Part shown: one piece after another, positions 16,919 to 25,311 of the stretch
Layout of the letters: each line of letters begins with the position of its first letter
How positions within the stretch are numbered: the stretch's first letter is position 1
Assembly (NCBI GenBank): GCA_030037545.1
Contig: JASHRF010000037.1
Location: forward strand, 1 to 44,395
Reading direction: 5' to 3'
Length of the DNA: 44,395 nucleotides
Origin: Acidobacteriaceae bacterium
GTDB lineage: Bacteria > Acidobacteriota > Terriglobia > Terriglobales > Acidobacteriaceae
Position numbers and translations under genes: made by a program
Notes under the pieces: model-generated
What the model was told of the DNA's origin: nothing
Databases searched by the model: none
What the model saw: only the letters and a program-made list of their open reading frames with translations

Positions 16919-17806
16919 TCAGTTCGAAATTCGCGCAAGCCGGCGGTCTTTCTCGACTTCAAAACTCTCGCGGCTGCGCGTACCGACAGTGGCAGGCGAA
17001 AGAAGCCGCGCAACGATCACCACCGCCGGGATCAGGTAGACCATGGTCCCGCAAACCCACATGAATGCGCCGGCCCCGATCTGATCGTTGAGCGCGCTCA
17101 GTCCGAAGGGGCGCGCGACCGCGGCATAGCTCGGATAAAGCAGTTGACCGGCAAAACAGAGAGCTGCCGAGATAACCGTATTGACAATGTCGGCGAGCAG
17201 CAGGTAAGGAATCAGCATCCATCGCGATTGCGAAGAACGAAACGGCCAGGGGCGAATGACCGGCCACCAGAACATCAGGTTGGTGAAGAAAAAGCAGGCG
17301 TGCTCGAAGTTGTGCCAGTTTTCCGAGGCCAATGCGAATTCGTACGCGCGTGGCACATGCCAGCCAATATAGGCCGCTGCCATGGCCAGCCACGCCACGC
17401 GCGGCCGGGTGAGAAAACGGCCGGCCGCGGGCAGCGCCCGGGTGACAAACAACGGCCGCAGCACGCGGATTAGCCAGCGCGGCAATCCGCGCAGCATGGG
17501 AACCACCGGCGCGCCGAAGATGAGCAGCGGCGGCGCGATGGATATGAGCACAAAATGCTGCGCCATGTGCATGAACAGCAGCGATTCGCTGAAGGTGTCG
17601 AGCGGCGAGGCGACCGCAACAAAGAGCGCGAAAATGCCGCCGAGAAAACATGCCAGACGCCAGGCCGGGAACTGCGCCGGTCGCGTGCGACGGATCTGCT
17701 CCCAGCCGCGCACGTAGATGGCCGCAACCAGCGCCAGTTCGCTGGTCACGACCCACGGGATGTCCCACTGCGTGAAAAGATCGGCGATGGTCGTGGTCGG
17801 GTTCAT
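16919..17806 (-). CDS. ctaG: Cytochrome c oxidase assembly protein, caa3-type CtaG
   Basis: A 295-residue polytopic membrane protein with about seven helices, of the caa3_CtaG family needed for assembly of caa3 oxidase (probably its copper centre). The conserved stretch FMHMAQHFVLISIAPPLLIF is visible, as are histidines in YIGWHVPRAYEFAL and NWHNFEHACFF. It is the last gene of the respiratory operon; its ATG overlaps the stop of the cytochrome b-c gene (ATGA), a sign of translational coupling. Confidence 0.92.
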   Translation of the reverse strand: MNPTTTIADLFTQWDIPWVVTSELALVAAIYVRGWEQIRRTRPAQFPAWRLACFLGGIFALFVAVASPLDTFSESLLFMHMAQHFVLISIAPPLLIFGAPVVPMLRGLPRWLIRVLRPLFVTRALPAAGRFLTRPRVAWLAMAAAYIGWHVPRAYEFALASENWHNFEHACFFFTNLMFWWPVIRPWPFRSSQSRWMLIPYLLLADIVNTVISAALCFAGQLLYPSYAAVARPFGLSALNDQIGAGAFMWVCGTMVYLIPAVVIVARLLSPATVGTRSRESFEVEKDRRLARISN

Positions 17807-19320
17807 CTTTTAGCACCGGCCTTCGCAGGTGTCTCTTCTCCGCCCGAGGCGTGCGTAGTCGAAATGCCTTCGCTCGCGGGATTGACGGCAGGCGGCTCGT
17901 TGGCAGGATGTAGCGTGTGCAGGAAGCTGACCAGCGCTTCAATTTCCGCCGGGGAAAGATTTTTCCCGTAAGCCGGCATATTGCCACCGCCGGTTACCAC
18001 CTTGAATCGCAACTGGTCCAGAGTCATGCGCGTGGCCACGTCGTCGAGTGCCGGGCCGCGCTGCCCACCATGGCCGCCGATGGAATGGCAGTTGCGGCAT
18101 TGCTTCTCCTGAAAGACGTTTGCGCCCTGCCGCACCAGCGGGGTTGCGGCGCGAACCAGGTTTACGGGCAGCGTATCGCCGCTCCATGCTTCCATGTGCG
18201 GGCTCCATGGCGTGGTGGTTCCGAGCTGCGTCAGCGTGCCCCACGCGACGGCGATCAAGGAAACGGCCAGCACTGCGACGGGACGCCGGTGCCAGCTCTT
18301 CTCGCCTTCCGACGCATAAAACGGCAGCGCTAGAAGAATGGCGATCGCGACCAGGGGCGCGATCAGCATAAAAGGCGTCTCGAGCTGCGGAGGCAGGTAG
18401 GCGAGAATCGCGTAGATCCAGAGAAAGAAAAAGTCCGGCTTGGGAACCGTCTGAATGATCGAAGGATCAGGCACGCCGTTGGGACCGTTGGGTCCGAAGA
18501 CCAGTGCGCAAACGGCGACCGCAGCCAGCACCGCGCCCGAAAAAGCCAGGTCCTTCCAAAACGCGCCGGGGACAAATGGAATGCCGTCCTGGTGCGCCAG
18601 CTGGTTGTATTCATCGATGTACGTGGAGCGGCGGACGATGCGGCCCGGCATAGGCCACTCGTTCACGCCCAGCTTGAGAACCATCCAAACGTGCAGCGAG
18701 GCGAAGAACAACAGCAGGCCGGGGACGATGAATACGTGAAAGGTGAAGAAGCGCGAAAGCGTGGCTCCCGAGATGATGGGTCCACCCAGCAGCAGGTGCA
18801 CCAACCCACCTCCGATCCAGGGAACCCGGCTGACGATCATAGCGCCAATCGCCAGGCCCCAGTACGAGTCTTGATCGAAGCGCATCACCTGCCCGGTAAA
18901 AGCCATGGCCAGTGTCAACAGAAGCAGGAAAACTCCAAAAATCCAGGTGAGCTCGCGGGGAAATTTATAGGCGCCGAACAAAAACACCTGAGCCATGTGG
19001 ATGAGGACCACGGCCACCATGAAATTCGAGCCCCATCCGTGCAGCGCACGCACAAACCAGCCCAGCGGAACCTGGTGGTTGAGCACCATGAGGCTGTTCC
19101 ACGCCTCGCCTCCGGAAGGAACATAGATAAGAGCAAGGAAGATTCCGGTAACGATTTGCAGAAAGAAAAGCGTGAAGGCGGCGCTGCCAAACACATACCA
19201 CCAGCTCGCGGTATTGCGCGGAACCTTGTGCAGAGCGGCGTCCTTCACCGGGCCTTCCAGCTGCAGGCGCCGCTCCAGCCAGGCGTAAACGCTCACCGCC
19301 GTCTGCTTTATCCCTGGCAT
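17803..19320 (-). CDS. Cytochrome b/b6 fused to a C-terminal cytochrome c domain
   Basis: A 505-residue membrane subunit of a bc-type quinol oxidoreductase. Residues about 1-215 form the cytochrome b N-terminal four-helix region with paired heme ligands (RALHGWGSNFMV with VVLIHMAQ, and FFTFHVFIVPG with SLHVW). Residues about 275-370 form the C-terminal/subunit IV-like helices, followed by a mono-heme cytochrome c domain with CRNCH at 408-412 and a probable axial Met in GNMPAYG (about 448). The covalent cytochrome c could replace cytochrome c1. Its start overlaps the Rieske gene by 13 bases and its stop overlaps ctaG. It shares an operon with a caa3 oxidase. Confidence 0.93.
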   Translation of the reverse strand: MPGIKQTAVSVYAWLERRLQLEGPVKDAALHKVPRNTASWWYVFGSAAFTLFFLQIVTGIFLALIYVPSGGEAWNSLMVLNHQVPLGWFVRALHGWGSNFMVAVVLIHMAQVFLFGAYKFPRELTWIFGVFLLLLTLAMAFTGQVMRFDQDSYWGLAIGAMIVSRVPWIGGGLVHLLLGGPIISGATLSRFFTFHVFIVPGLLLFFASLHVWMVLKLGVNEWPMPGRIVRRSTYIDEYNQLAHQDGIPFVPGAFWKDLAFSGAVLAAVAVCALVFGPNGPNGVPDPSIIQTVPKPDFFFLWIYAILAYLPPQLETPFMLIAPLVAIAILLALPFYASEGEKSWHRRPVAVLAVSLIAVAWGTLTQLGTTTPWSPHMEAWSGDTLPVNLVRAATPLVRQGANVFQEKQCRNCHSIGGHGGQRGPALDDVATRMTLDQLRFKVVTGGGNMPAYGKNLSPAEIEALVSFLHTLHPANEPPAVNPASEGISTTHASGGEETPAKAGAKR

Positions 19321-19982
19321 GGAGAATTTCCCCCCATAGCAATTTTCACGAGACTCGCGCTATTCGACAGGGTTGGCATTTGCCCGGCATCGATCTGCAA
19401 CTGCGCGGACTCGATCCTCCAGGAGTAGGGGAAGAGTCCGCGATCCGGCGGGCCGGAAGCGCGCGAGCCATCCGCATAATAGACGCCGCCGTGGCAAGGG
19501 CACATGAAGAGCTGCGACTGCGGAAACCAGCGCACCGGGCAGCCCAGGTGCGCGCAGTTGATGGCAAACACCTTGAATTCGTCGCTTCCCTCACGGCGCA
19601 CATAGCAGGCTACGTCGTCAGTCATTCCGTCCCACGGACGACGGTACGGATTCTTGTAGTACGCGAGGCGGGTTTCACCATTAGGGAATGAGTCAACAGG
19701 TCCGAGCGTGACCCATGACTTGTAACCGCCATCGCTGCGCCACGGCCCAAAGAAGTAGCGGATCAGGGGAACCGCAAGCGCGATGCCGACCAGGCCGTTC
19801 AGCGCTATGCCGGCCTTCAACAGCAGCCAGCGCCGCGAGACGGTAATAGGATCCTCGCGGCCGCTCGCTTGTGCTGACTGTTCGCCTATTGGCGGAGTCC
19901 CGGTGCCATGAGCCACGTACTTTCCAGCCGGTTGGTTCTCATCCTGATGCGGTTGGTTCTCGCTCAACCTGTTCACCTCCAT
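19308..19982 (-). CDS. Rieske iron-sulfur protein of the bc complex
   Basis: A 224-residue [2Fe-2S] subunit that takes electrons from quinol. A basic twin-arginine-like segment SRRWLLLKAG leads into a single membrane anchor (about 50-80). The Rieske cluster motifs CAHLGC and CPCHGG supply two Cys and two His plus the disulfide Cys pair. The 45-residue N-terminal extension is hydrophilic and unusual. GGAG lies upstream of the chosen ATG. The end overlaps the cytochrome b gene, so both subunits are made together. Confidence 0.94.
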   Translation of the reverse strand: MEVNRLSENQPHQDENQPAGKYVAHGTGTPPIGEQSAQASGREDPITVSRRWLLLKAGIALNGLVGIALAVPLIRYFFGPWRSDGGYKSWVTLGPVDSFPNGETRLAYYKNPYRRPWDGMTDDVACYVRREGSDEFKVFAINCAHLGCPVRWFPQSQLFMCPCHGGVYYADGSRASGPPDRGLFPYSWRIESAQLQIDAGQMPTLSNSASLVKIAMGGNSPCQG

Positions 19983-20001
19983 TCATTTCGCTCATCTCCG
20001 T

Positions 20002-20715
20002 TCATTTATCGACCGCCGCGGGAGACGGCGAGTTGCCTGAAACATTCGCAGCCGCGCTGCGCTGACTTGCCAGGTAGGCAATCACATTGTTCACCTCCTG
20101 CGCGCTCAACGGCGCAGCCGCATTGCCGTCTTGGCTGTCGTGATGCCAATCGGGCTGCCCGATGTCGGGGCTTCCGGCGATGATGAAACTGCGCAGCGAC
20201 TGATCGCCGACCAGTGCGAGATAAGCCGGGCTCGCGATCTGCTGCCTGGAGTTCGCGTGGCAAATAGCGCATCGCTCCTGGTAGGTTTTCGCGCCGCGCT
20301 GCGCATCACCGCCGGTGGTTTGCGCGTAAGGCGGAGGCACAGCGCCGGAGAATGCATTGGGCCGTGACCAGGCTCTGCGCATACCGGCCACGATCGCGTT
20401 GACCTGCGCGTCGGTCAACATCCCGCCGTTAGACTGGGCGAACGCCGGCATCTGCGTTTCCGGCATTCCCACCGCAATCCACTTGCGCAGCGTGGCATCG
20501 TCGATCAGCGCCTCATATTCCGGGTTGGCCAGATCGATAGCCGGTCCATCGCTGCCGTCCCGGCCGTGACATGCCGAGCAATTCTGCTGGTACAGCGTTC
20601 CAAAATTGAGGACTTCGCTGGGACGGGGCACGGTCTCGGGGAGCGGGGGATGAAATCCGCAGCCGGCCGGCCACACCGCAACCGCGAGCACCAGCGCTGA
20701 AACCGGGATGCGCAT
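20002..20715 (-). CDS. Diheme cytochrome c, exported
   Basis: A 237-residue exported protein with an N-terminal hydrophobic segment ending WPAGCG, which may be an atypical lipobox. Two cytochrome c domains follow, with heme sites CSACH (about residue 46) and CAICH (about 150) and downstream Met-containing loops such as ETQMPAF. It probably carries electrons between the bc complex and the caa3 oxidase. Its ATG overlaps the stop of the upstream membrane-protein gene (TGATG), and the Rieske gene follows after 19 bases. Confidence 0.9.
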   Translation of the reverse strand: MRIPVSALVLAVAVWPAGCGFHPPLPETVPRPSEVLNFGTLYQQNCSACHGRDGSDGPAIDLANPEYEALIDDATLRKWIAVGMPETQMPAFAQSNGGMLTDAQVNAIVAGMRRAWSRPNAFSGAVPPPYAQTTGGDAQRGAKTYQERCAICHANSRQQIASPAYLALVGDQSLRSFIIAGSPDIGQPDWHHDSQDGNAAAPLSAQEVNNVIAYLASQRSAAANVSGNSPSPAAVDK

Positions 20716-21608
20716 CAGTGCCTGTCCTCCCTGTCCTTGTTCTTGTCGACCGGAGAGCCGGCGTCGGGCCGCGAAAGCAACAGACCCGGCGCTTCAATGC
20801 CCAGGCGCGCGGCGAAAGGCAGCGACTGGCCGGTAGGGATGCGCTCCTGCCGCGCCACCACGATGCCCGCGGTTACGCCGAATGTGACTTGCGAAACCAG
20901 GAACCAGCCCCACGCGATGCGATCGGCGAGCGCAGGATTGATGACACCCATAAAAGAGTGCAGAAGCCCCGTCCAGAGCAGCGGCGCCAGGATGCCGCCG
21001 AGCAGAACGGGATGGCGCGGGAGCATGGGCAGCATGGCGCCGTAAAGCAATCCAACCAGCAGGCAGGTGATGATGTGGATGGCGATGGCGATCAGGAAGG
21101 TGTCCCAATGGAACGCAGCGATCACGGCGTTGGGGGCATGTTGCCAGTTGATGACGCCCGCGCCGCCCAGCAGGTTCACCGGGTACCAGATGCTGTGTTC
21201 CGCAATTTCTCCGTAGATGAGCGCGGGAATAATCATGGCGACGCCGCCCGCGATTCCGCCCTTGATTCCGCTCAGCACGGGATACGTCTCCACGGGCACG
21301 TGGGCGCGATGCCGGGGATCAAGCTGGATGCGCTCCACCAGGGCGCGCCGCGAAGCAACCACCACGGGACGATCGAGGATCTCCACTTGCTCGTGATGCT
21401 CGTGCGGCAACACCTCGCGGAACCAGCCAATGCAGCCGGCCAGCATCATCACGCCACCCAGTATCCCTATACCGGTGCTGGTCAGCGGGCCGGCGGCGGC
21501 CATTGTGCAGCCGAACGCCAGCACAATGGGCCACGCCGTCGGCGCGGGCAATTGAATGTGCTTGCCGTCCGCGTGTTGCGGCTGCGCATGGATGTTTTCG
21601 TCCGCCAT
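20715..21608 (-). CDS. Membrane protein of the bc-caa3 operon, function unknown
   Basis: A 297-residue polytopic protein. Two close N-terminal helices (about 25-65; WPIVLAFGCTMAAAG, then GGVMMLAGCIGWF) end in a His-rich loop EVLPHEHHEQVE, as in small subunit-IV-like oxidase proteins. About five further helices (125-265) follow a charged domain. The ATG at 21608 is five bases after the ctaE stop and preceded by AAGG; an upstream frame start would overlap ctaE deeply. The position inside the operon suggests a subunit or assembly factor of the bc-caa3 system. It could be a fusion of an oxidase subunit IV-like unit with an extra membrane domain; I do not recognise the second part. Confidence 0.75.
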   Translation of the reverse strand: MADENIHAQPQHADGKHIQLPAPTAWPIVLAFGCTMAAAGPLTSTGIGILGGVMMLAGCIGWFREVLPHEHHEQVEILDRPVVVASRRALVERIQLDPRHRAHVPVETYPVLSGIKGGIAGGVAMIIPALIYGEIAEHSIWYPVNLLGGAGVINWQHAPNAVIAAFHWDTFLIAIAIHIITCLLVGLLYGAMLPMLPRHPVLLGGILAPLLWTGLLHSFMGVINPALADRIAWGWFLVSQVTFGVTAGIVVARQERIPTGQSLPFAARLGIEAPGLLLSRPDAGSPVDKNKDREDRH

Positions 21609-21613
21609 TCGAT

Positions 21614-22198
21614 TCACCTTCCCACCACGTACACAACGGTAAAGACCACCACCCACACGGCGTCCACAAAGTGCCAATATAGCGAGAAGACCTGTATGCG
21701 TTCAGCGTGGCTGCGGTTGACGCGGCCCAGCAGCGTAAAGATCATGATGATCGATAATCCGATGAGCCCCACGATCACGTGCGTAGCGTGCAGGCCGACC
21801 AGAGAATAAAACGTGGTGCCGAACAGATTGGTGTGGATGGTAAGCCCGTCGTGGAAGATGAGCGTATGCCACTCCAACGCGGTTCCGGCGATGAAGATGA
21901 GGCCCAGCAGGATGGTGATCCCCCACCATGCGCCGAACGCCCTCATGCGCCCGCGTTCAATCTCCCGCTCGGCCAGCCAGATGGTCAGGCTGCTCGAAAG
22001 CAGGCAGACAGTGTTGAAGATGGGCGCTTCGAGGATGCGCGGCGTGGGTCCGGAAATGCTGCGCCCGATGTAGTAGAGATACGCGGCCACAAAGATGGAA
22101 AAGATTCCGCACTCGCCGGTAATGAGCGACAGCATGGCCACCTTGCCGCGCGATGGCAAGCGCCATTCTTCGTCCGCAAAAATGGGAGCGGTGCTCAT
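21614..22198 (-). CDS. ctaE: Cytochrome c oxidase subunit III
   Basis: A 194-residue protein with five membrane helices, the short form typical of caa3 and related oxidases. Conserved parts are MLSLITGECGIFSIFVAAYL, TFYSLVGLHATHVIVGLIGL and a final VFSLYWHFVDAVWVVVF. It stabilises subunit I. Its ATG overlaps the ctaD stop (ATGA). Confidence 0.94.
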   Translation of the reverse strand: MSTAPIFADEEWRLPSRGKVAMLSLITGECGIFSIFVAAYLYYIGRSISGPTPRILEAPIFNTVCLLSSSLTIWLAEREIERGRMRAFGAWWGITILLGLIFIAGTALEWHTLIFHDGLTIHTNLFGTTFYSLVGLHATHVIVGLIGLSIIMIFTLLGRVNRSHAERIQVFSLYWHFVDAVWVVVFTVVYVVGR

Positions 22199-23883
22199 GC
22201 TTCGTACTTCCAGTCAGGATCGCTGGGATGCTTGAGGTCCCACAGTGGACGCCGGCTGCGCACTTCCGGCTCAGTGGCAAAGTTGTAGGCCGGCGGCGGC
22301 GAGGGTGTGGCCCACTCCAGCGTCCATGCGTCCCACGGATCGCTGCCTGCTTCCTGGCCGCGAAAATAGGAGTAAATCAGATTCCAAACGAAGATCGCGA
22401 CGGCGATACCCTGCAGAAACGCGCCCAGCGAGATCACCAGGTTGAGCGTGTTCCATCCCCGGTCGGCCTGGTAGGTGTAGATGGAACGAGGCATGCCCAG
22501 AATCCCTACGAAGTGCATGGTGTCGAAGGTGACGTGAAAGCCGATCACGAAGAGCCAGAAATGCCATTTGCCCAGCCTTTCGCTCAACATGCGGCCGGTA
22601 GCCTTTGGATACCAGTAGTAGAAGGCGGCAAAGATGGCAATCACGATCACGCCCACCAGCACGTAATGAAAGTGGGCGATAAGGAAATAGGAATTGTGAA
22701 GCTGCCAGTCCCAGGGCGCCACCGAAAGCATGATGCCGGTAAGTCCGGCCAGCAGCATCTGAAAGACGAAGGCGATGCAGAAAAGCATGGGCGTGGCGAA
22801 AACGATGCTGCCGCCCCACATGGTGGCAATCCAGTTGAATATTTTGATTCCCGTGAAGATGCCGACGACCATGGTGGAGAGCACGAAAAATGTGTTGCCC
22901 ACCCAGCTCATGCCCACTGTGAACATGTGGTGCGCCCACACCGTGAAGCTCACAAACCCGATGCCCGCGGAAGCCGCGACCATGGCCGGATAGCCGAAGA
23001 TCGCTTTGCGCGAAAATACCGGAATGACTTCATTGGCGATGGCAAAGGCGGGCAATACCAGCACGTAGACTTCAGGATGGCCGAAGATCCAGAAGAAGTG
23101 AATCCACAGCATCGGCGCTCCGCCCGCTTGGGCATCGAAGAAGTGCGCGCCCAGGTAGCGATCGAGCAGCAGCATCACCTGCGCGGCAGTAAGCGGCGTA
23201 ATGGTGAGCAAGGTCATGGCGCTTACAATCAGCATCAGCCACACAAACAGCGGCATGCGGGTGAGCGTCATGCCGCGGCAGCGCATGGACAGCGTGGTCG
23301 CAACGATGTTGATGGCCGTGCCCAGCGTGCCAAAGCCGGCGACAATCAGCGCCAGGGCCCAGTAGTCCATGCTGTGGCCGGGGCTAAACGCGCTGCCCGT
23401 AAGCGGCGCATAGGCGAACCATCCCGCGTCCGGGGCATTGCCCATGCCGTACAGGCCAAACCCGCCAATGAAACTGAAGTACAGTAGCAACCCGCCAAAC
23501 GCGGTGAGCCAGAAGCTGAACGCGTTGAGGCGCGGAAAAGCCATATCGCGCGCGCCGATCATCAGCGGCACCATGTAATTGGCAAGCCCGAAGATGATCG
23601 GCATTCCCGCCAGAAAAACCATGGTGGTGCCATGCATGGTGAAGATCTGGTTGTAGGCTTCCGGCGAAACAAAATGATTGTTCGGAAATGCAAGCTGGTA
23701 GCGGATCACCATGGCCTCCGCGCCCGCCACCAGCAGGAAGAAAAGCCCGTACGCGATATAGAGGATGCCAAGCTTTTTGTGATCGACAGTCACTACCCAG
23801 CTATGCAGCCATTCGAGGAATGTGCCGCTGCTGGGATACGCTGCGCCGAGAGAGTTGCCGAGAGGTACGGTCTGGTCTGCCAT
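22195..23883 (-). CDS. ctaD: Cytochrome c oxidase subunit I (caa3-type)
   Basis: A 562-residue catalytic subunit of a heme-copper oxidase that reduces O2 and pumps protons. Metal ligands are all present: His in FTMHGTTMVF (low-spin heme), GHPEVY with the cross-linked His-Tyr, the CuB pair in WAHHMF, and HFHYVL for both hemes. D-channel Asp is seen in GARDMAFP, the K-channel Lys in FTGIKIFNW, and the Glu of GHPEV is kept, all pointing to an A1-type pump. It lies between ctaC and ctaE. Confidence 0.97.
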   Translation of the reverse strand: MADQTVPLGNSLGAAYPSSGTFLEWLHSWVVTVDHKKLGILYIAYGLFFLLVAGAEAMVIRYQLAFPNNHFVSPEAYNQIFTMHGTTMVFLAGMPIIFGLANYMVPLMIGARDMAFPRLNAFSFWLTAFGGLLLYFSFIGGFGLYGMGNAPDAGWFAYAPLTGSAFSPGHSMDYWALALIVAGFGTLGTAINIVATTLSMRCRGMTLTRMPLFVWLMLIVSAMTLLTITPLTAAQVMLLLDRYLGAHFFDAQAGGAPMLWIHFFWIFGHPEVYVLVLPAFAIANEVIPVFSRKAIFGYPAMVAASAGIGFVSFTVWAHHMFTVGMSWVGNTFFVLSTMVVGIFTGIKIFNWIATMWGGSIVFATPMLFCIAFVFQMLLAGLTGIMLSVAPWDWQLHNSYFLIAHFHYVLVGVIVIAIFAAFYYWYPKATGRMLSERLGKWHFWLFVIGFHVTFDTMHFVGILGMPRSIYTYQADRGWNTLNLVISLGAFLQGIAVAIFVWNLIYSYFRGQEAGSDPWDAWTLEWATPSPPPAYNFATEPEVRSRRPLWDLKHPSDPDWKYEA

Positions 23884-23893
23884 TCCGGTCCCT

Positions 23894-24937
23894 TCAGTGC
23901 AAAGTTGTGAGATACGCGACCACCTGGTCGAGCTGCTGGTCAGTGAGCTGCATGGCGGGCATGAGCGCGCCGGGTTTGAAGTTGTTTGGATCCTGGATCC
24001 AGGCGTGCAGATTCTGGGGCGTATTCAGCACCGTGCCGGAAGCGATGGTGGCGCGGCTCATCAGGTGCGTTAAATCGGGTCCGACCGTTCCCCGAGCCGC
24101 CGTGCCGGCGATGGTATGGCAGTTCATGCAGGCTTCCGTCTCGAATACCTGCCGGCCCGCTGCCGCCGCGGCCACGTCCGCCGCCGGTTGCTGCTGCTCC
24201 TTGACCCACGCAGCGAATTGCTGATCCGTATCGACATAGACGCGGATCAACATCTTGGCGTGCTCCATGCCGCAGAATTGCGCGCATTGGCCCAGGTAGA
24301 GGCCCGGCGTCTCCGGTTCAATCCACATTTGGTTGGGGTGGTTGGGAATCAAGTCGGTCTTGCCCGAAAGTTGTGGAACCCAGAAGCTGTGATCGACATC
24401 GGCGGAGATCAGGCGCAGAAACGTCGGCTGCGGCTCCAGCTTGCTGCTCACCGGTATGTGCAGCTCGTTGGCGGTAACTATGCCTAGCTTGGGATAACGA
24501 AACTCCCACCAGAACTGGTGGCCTATGACCACCACATCGAGCGCCGATTCAGGCTCCGCGCCGTTCTGCACCGCGAAGATCACTCGCGTTGTAGTCAGAA
24601 ACAGAACCAGCACGATGATGATGGGGATGACCGTCCAGGCCAGCTCTACCTGCATACTCCCATAAATCTGTGGAGGCTCGTGCCGCGCTTCTTTGCCGCC
24701 CCGGAACCGCACGACGGCGTAAACCAGCAGACTCGCCACCGCAACAAAAATAGCGCCGGTGATGGCAAGAACAAAAAGCGAGAGACTGTAGATCTCATGC
24801 GCTGGACTTGCCGCAGGCGCAAAGATGCTGGGCGTGGCCTGAGGCCCGTCCGCAAATGCCGAAGAAGCGGCTGCGAACAGGAAAACCGCCAATGCCAGCG
24901 CGCACCGAATTGGAGAAAAACTCGGCTGATGCTGCAT
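23894..24937 (-). CDS. ctaC: Cytochrome c oxidase subunit II with C-terminal cytochrome c
   Basis: A 347-residue subunit. A signal peptide (about 1-29) precedes two membrane helices (about 45-125). The CuA cupredoxin domain has GQCAQFCGMEHAKM supplying the Cys-Cys-His-Met ligands and the upstream His in DVDHSFWVP. A fused cytochrome c domain (about 255-347) has CMNCH at 270-274 and a Met ligand in the GALMPAMQ region. This fusion defines the caa3 type. It is the first gene of the leftward operon, about 95 bases downstream of a strong sigma70-like promoter. Confidence 0.96.
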   Translation of the reverse strand: MQHQPSFSPIRCALALAVFLFAAASSAFADGPQATPSIFAPAASPAHEIYSLSLFVLAITGAIFVAVASLLVYAVVRFRGGKEARHEPPQIYGSMQVELAWTVIPIIIVLVLFLTTTRVIFAVQNGAEPESALDVVVIGHQFWWEFRYPKLGIVTANELHIPVSSKLEPQPTFLRLISADVDHSFWVPQLSGKTDLIPNHPNQMWIEPETPGLYLGQCAQFCGMEHAKMLIRVYVDTDQQFAAWVKEQQQPAADVAAAAAGRQVFETEACMNCHTIAGTAARGTVGPDLTHLMSRATIASGTVLNTPQNLHAWIQDPNNFKPGALMPAMQLTDQQLDQVVAYLTTLH

Positions 24938-25032
24938 GATTCACGATCGGGGAAGATCTAGCGATCCTTTGTGACTGTGTGGGCCGACTGCGCGGGGGCC
25001 GCAGACCGGTGATGAGGCCTGTCGTGCGCCGT

Positions 25033-25066
25033 TCCCTCTATTATAGGCGCACATCGGCCCAGTCAA
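25033..25066 (-). promoter_or_regulatory. Sigma70-like promoter of the bc-caa3 operon
   Basis: Read leftward, TTGACT (25061-25066) and TATAAT (25040-25045) are separated by 15 bases, a little short but with near-consensus boxes. Transcription would start near 25033 and leave a leader of about 95 bases before ctaC. Confidence 0.65.
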
Positions 25067-25311
25067 GTTGCCATGTAAGACAAACCGTCAGGCGCAGGCA
25101 TAAGGACGGAAATGGTCACAGTCCAGGAAGAGAATGAGTGCGTTGACCTTCAGCGTCAGATCAGCTCCTGCGATGAAAGCCGTCCCACGCGCTACAAAGT
25201 CCGTCCGCTACACGGATATTGAATTTTCGCGCGGCTCTGGCATCCCCAATCCTCTCGCGATCATCGAATCAATCGGCTGCGCAGCCTTACCGATCTCTCG
25301 TACTGCTCCTC

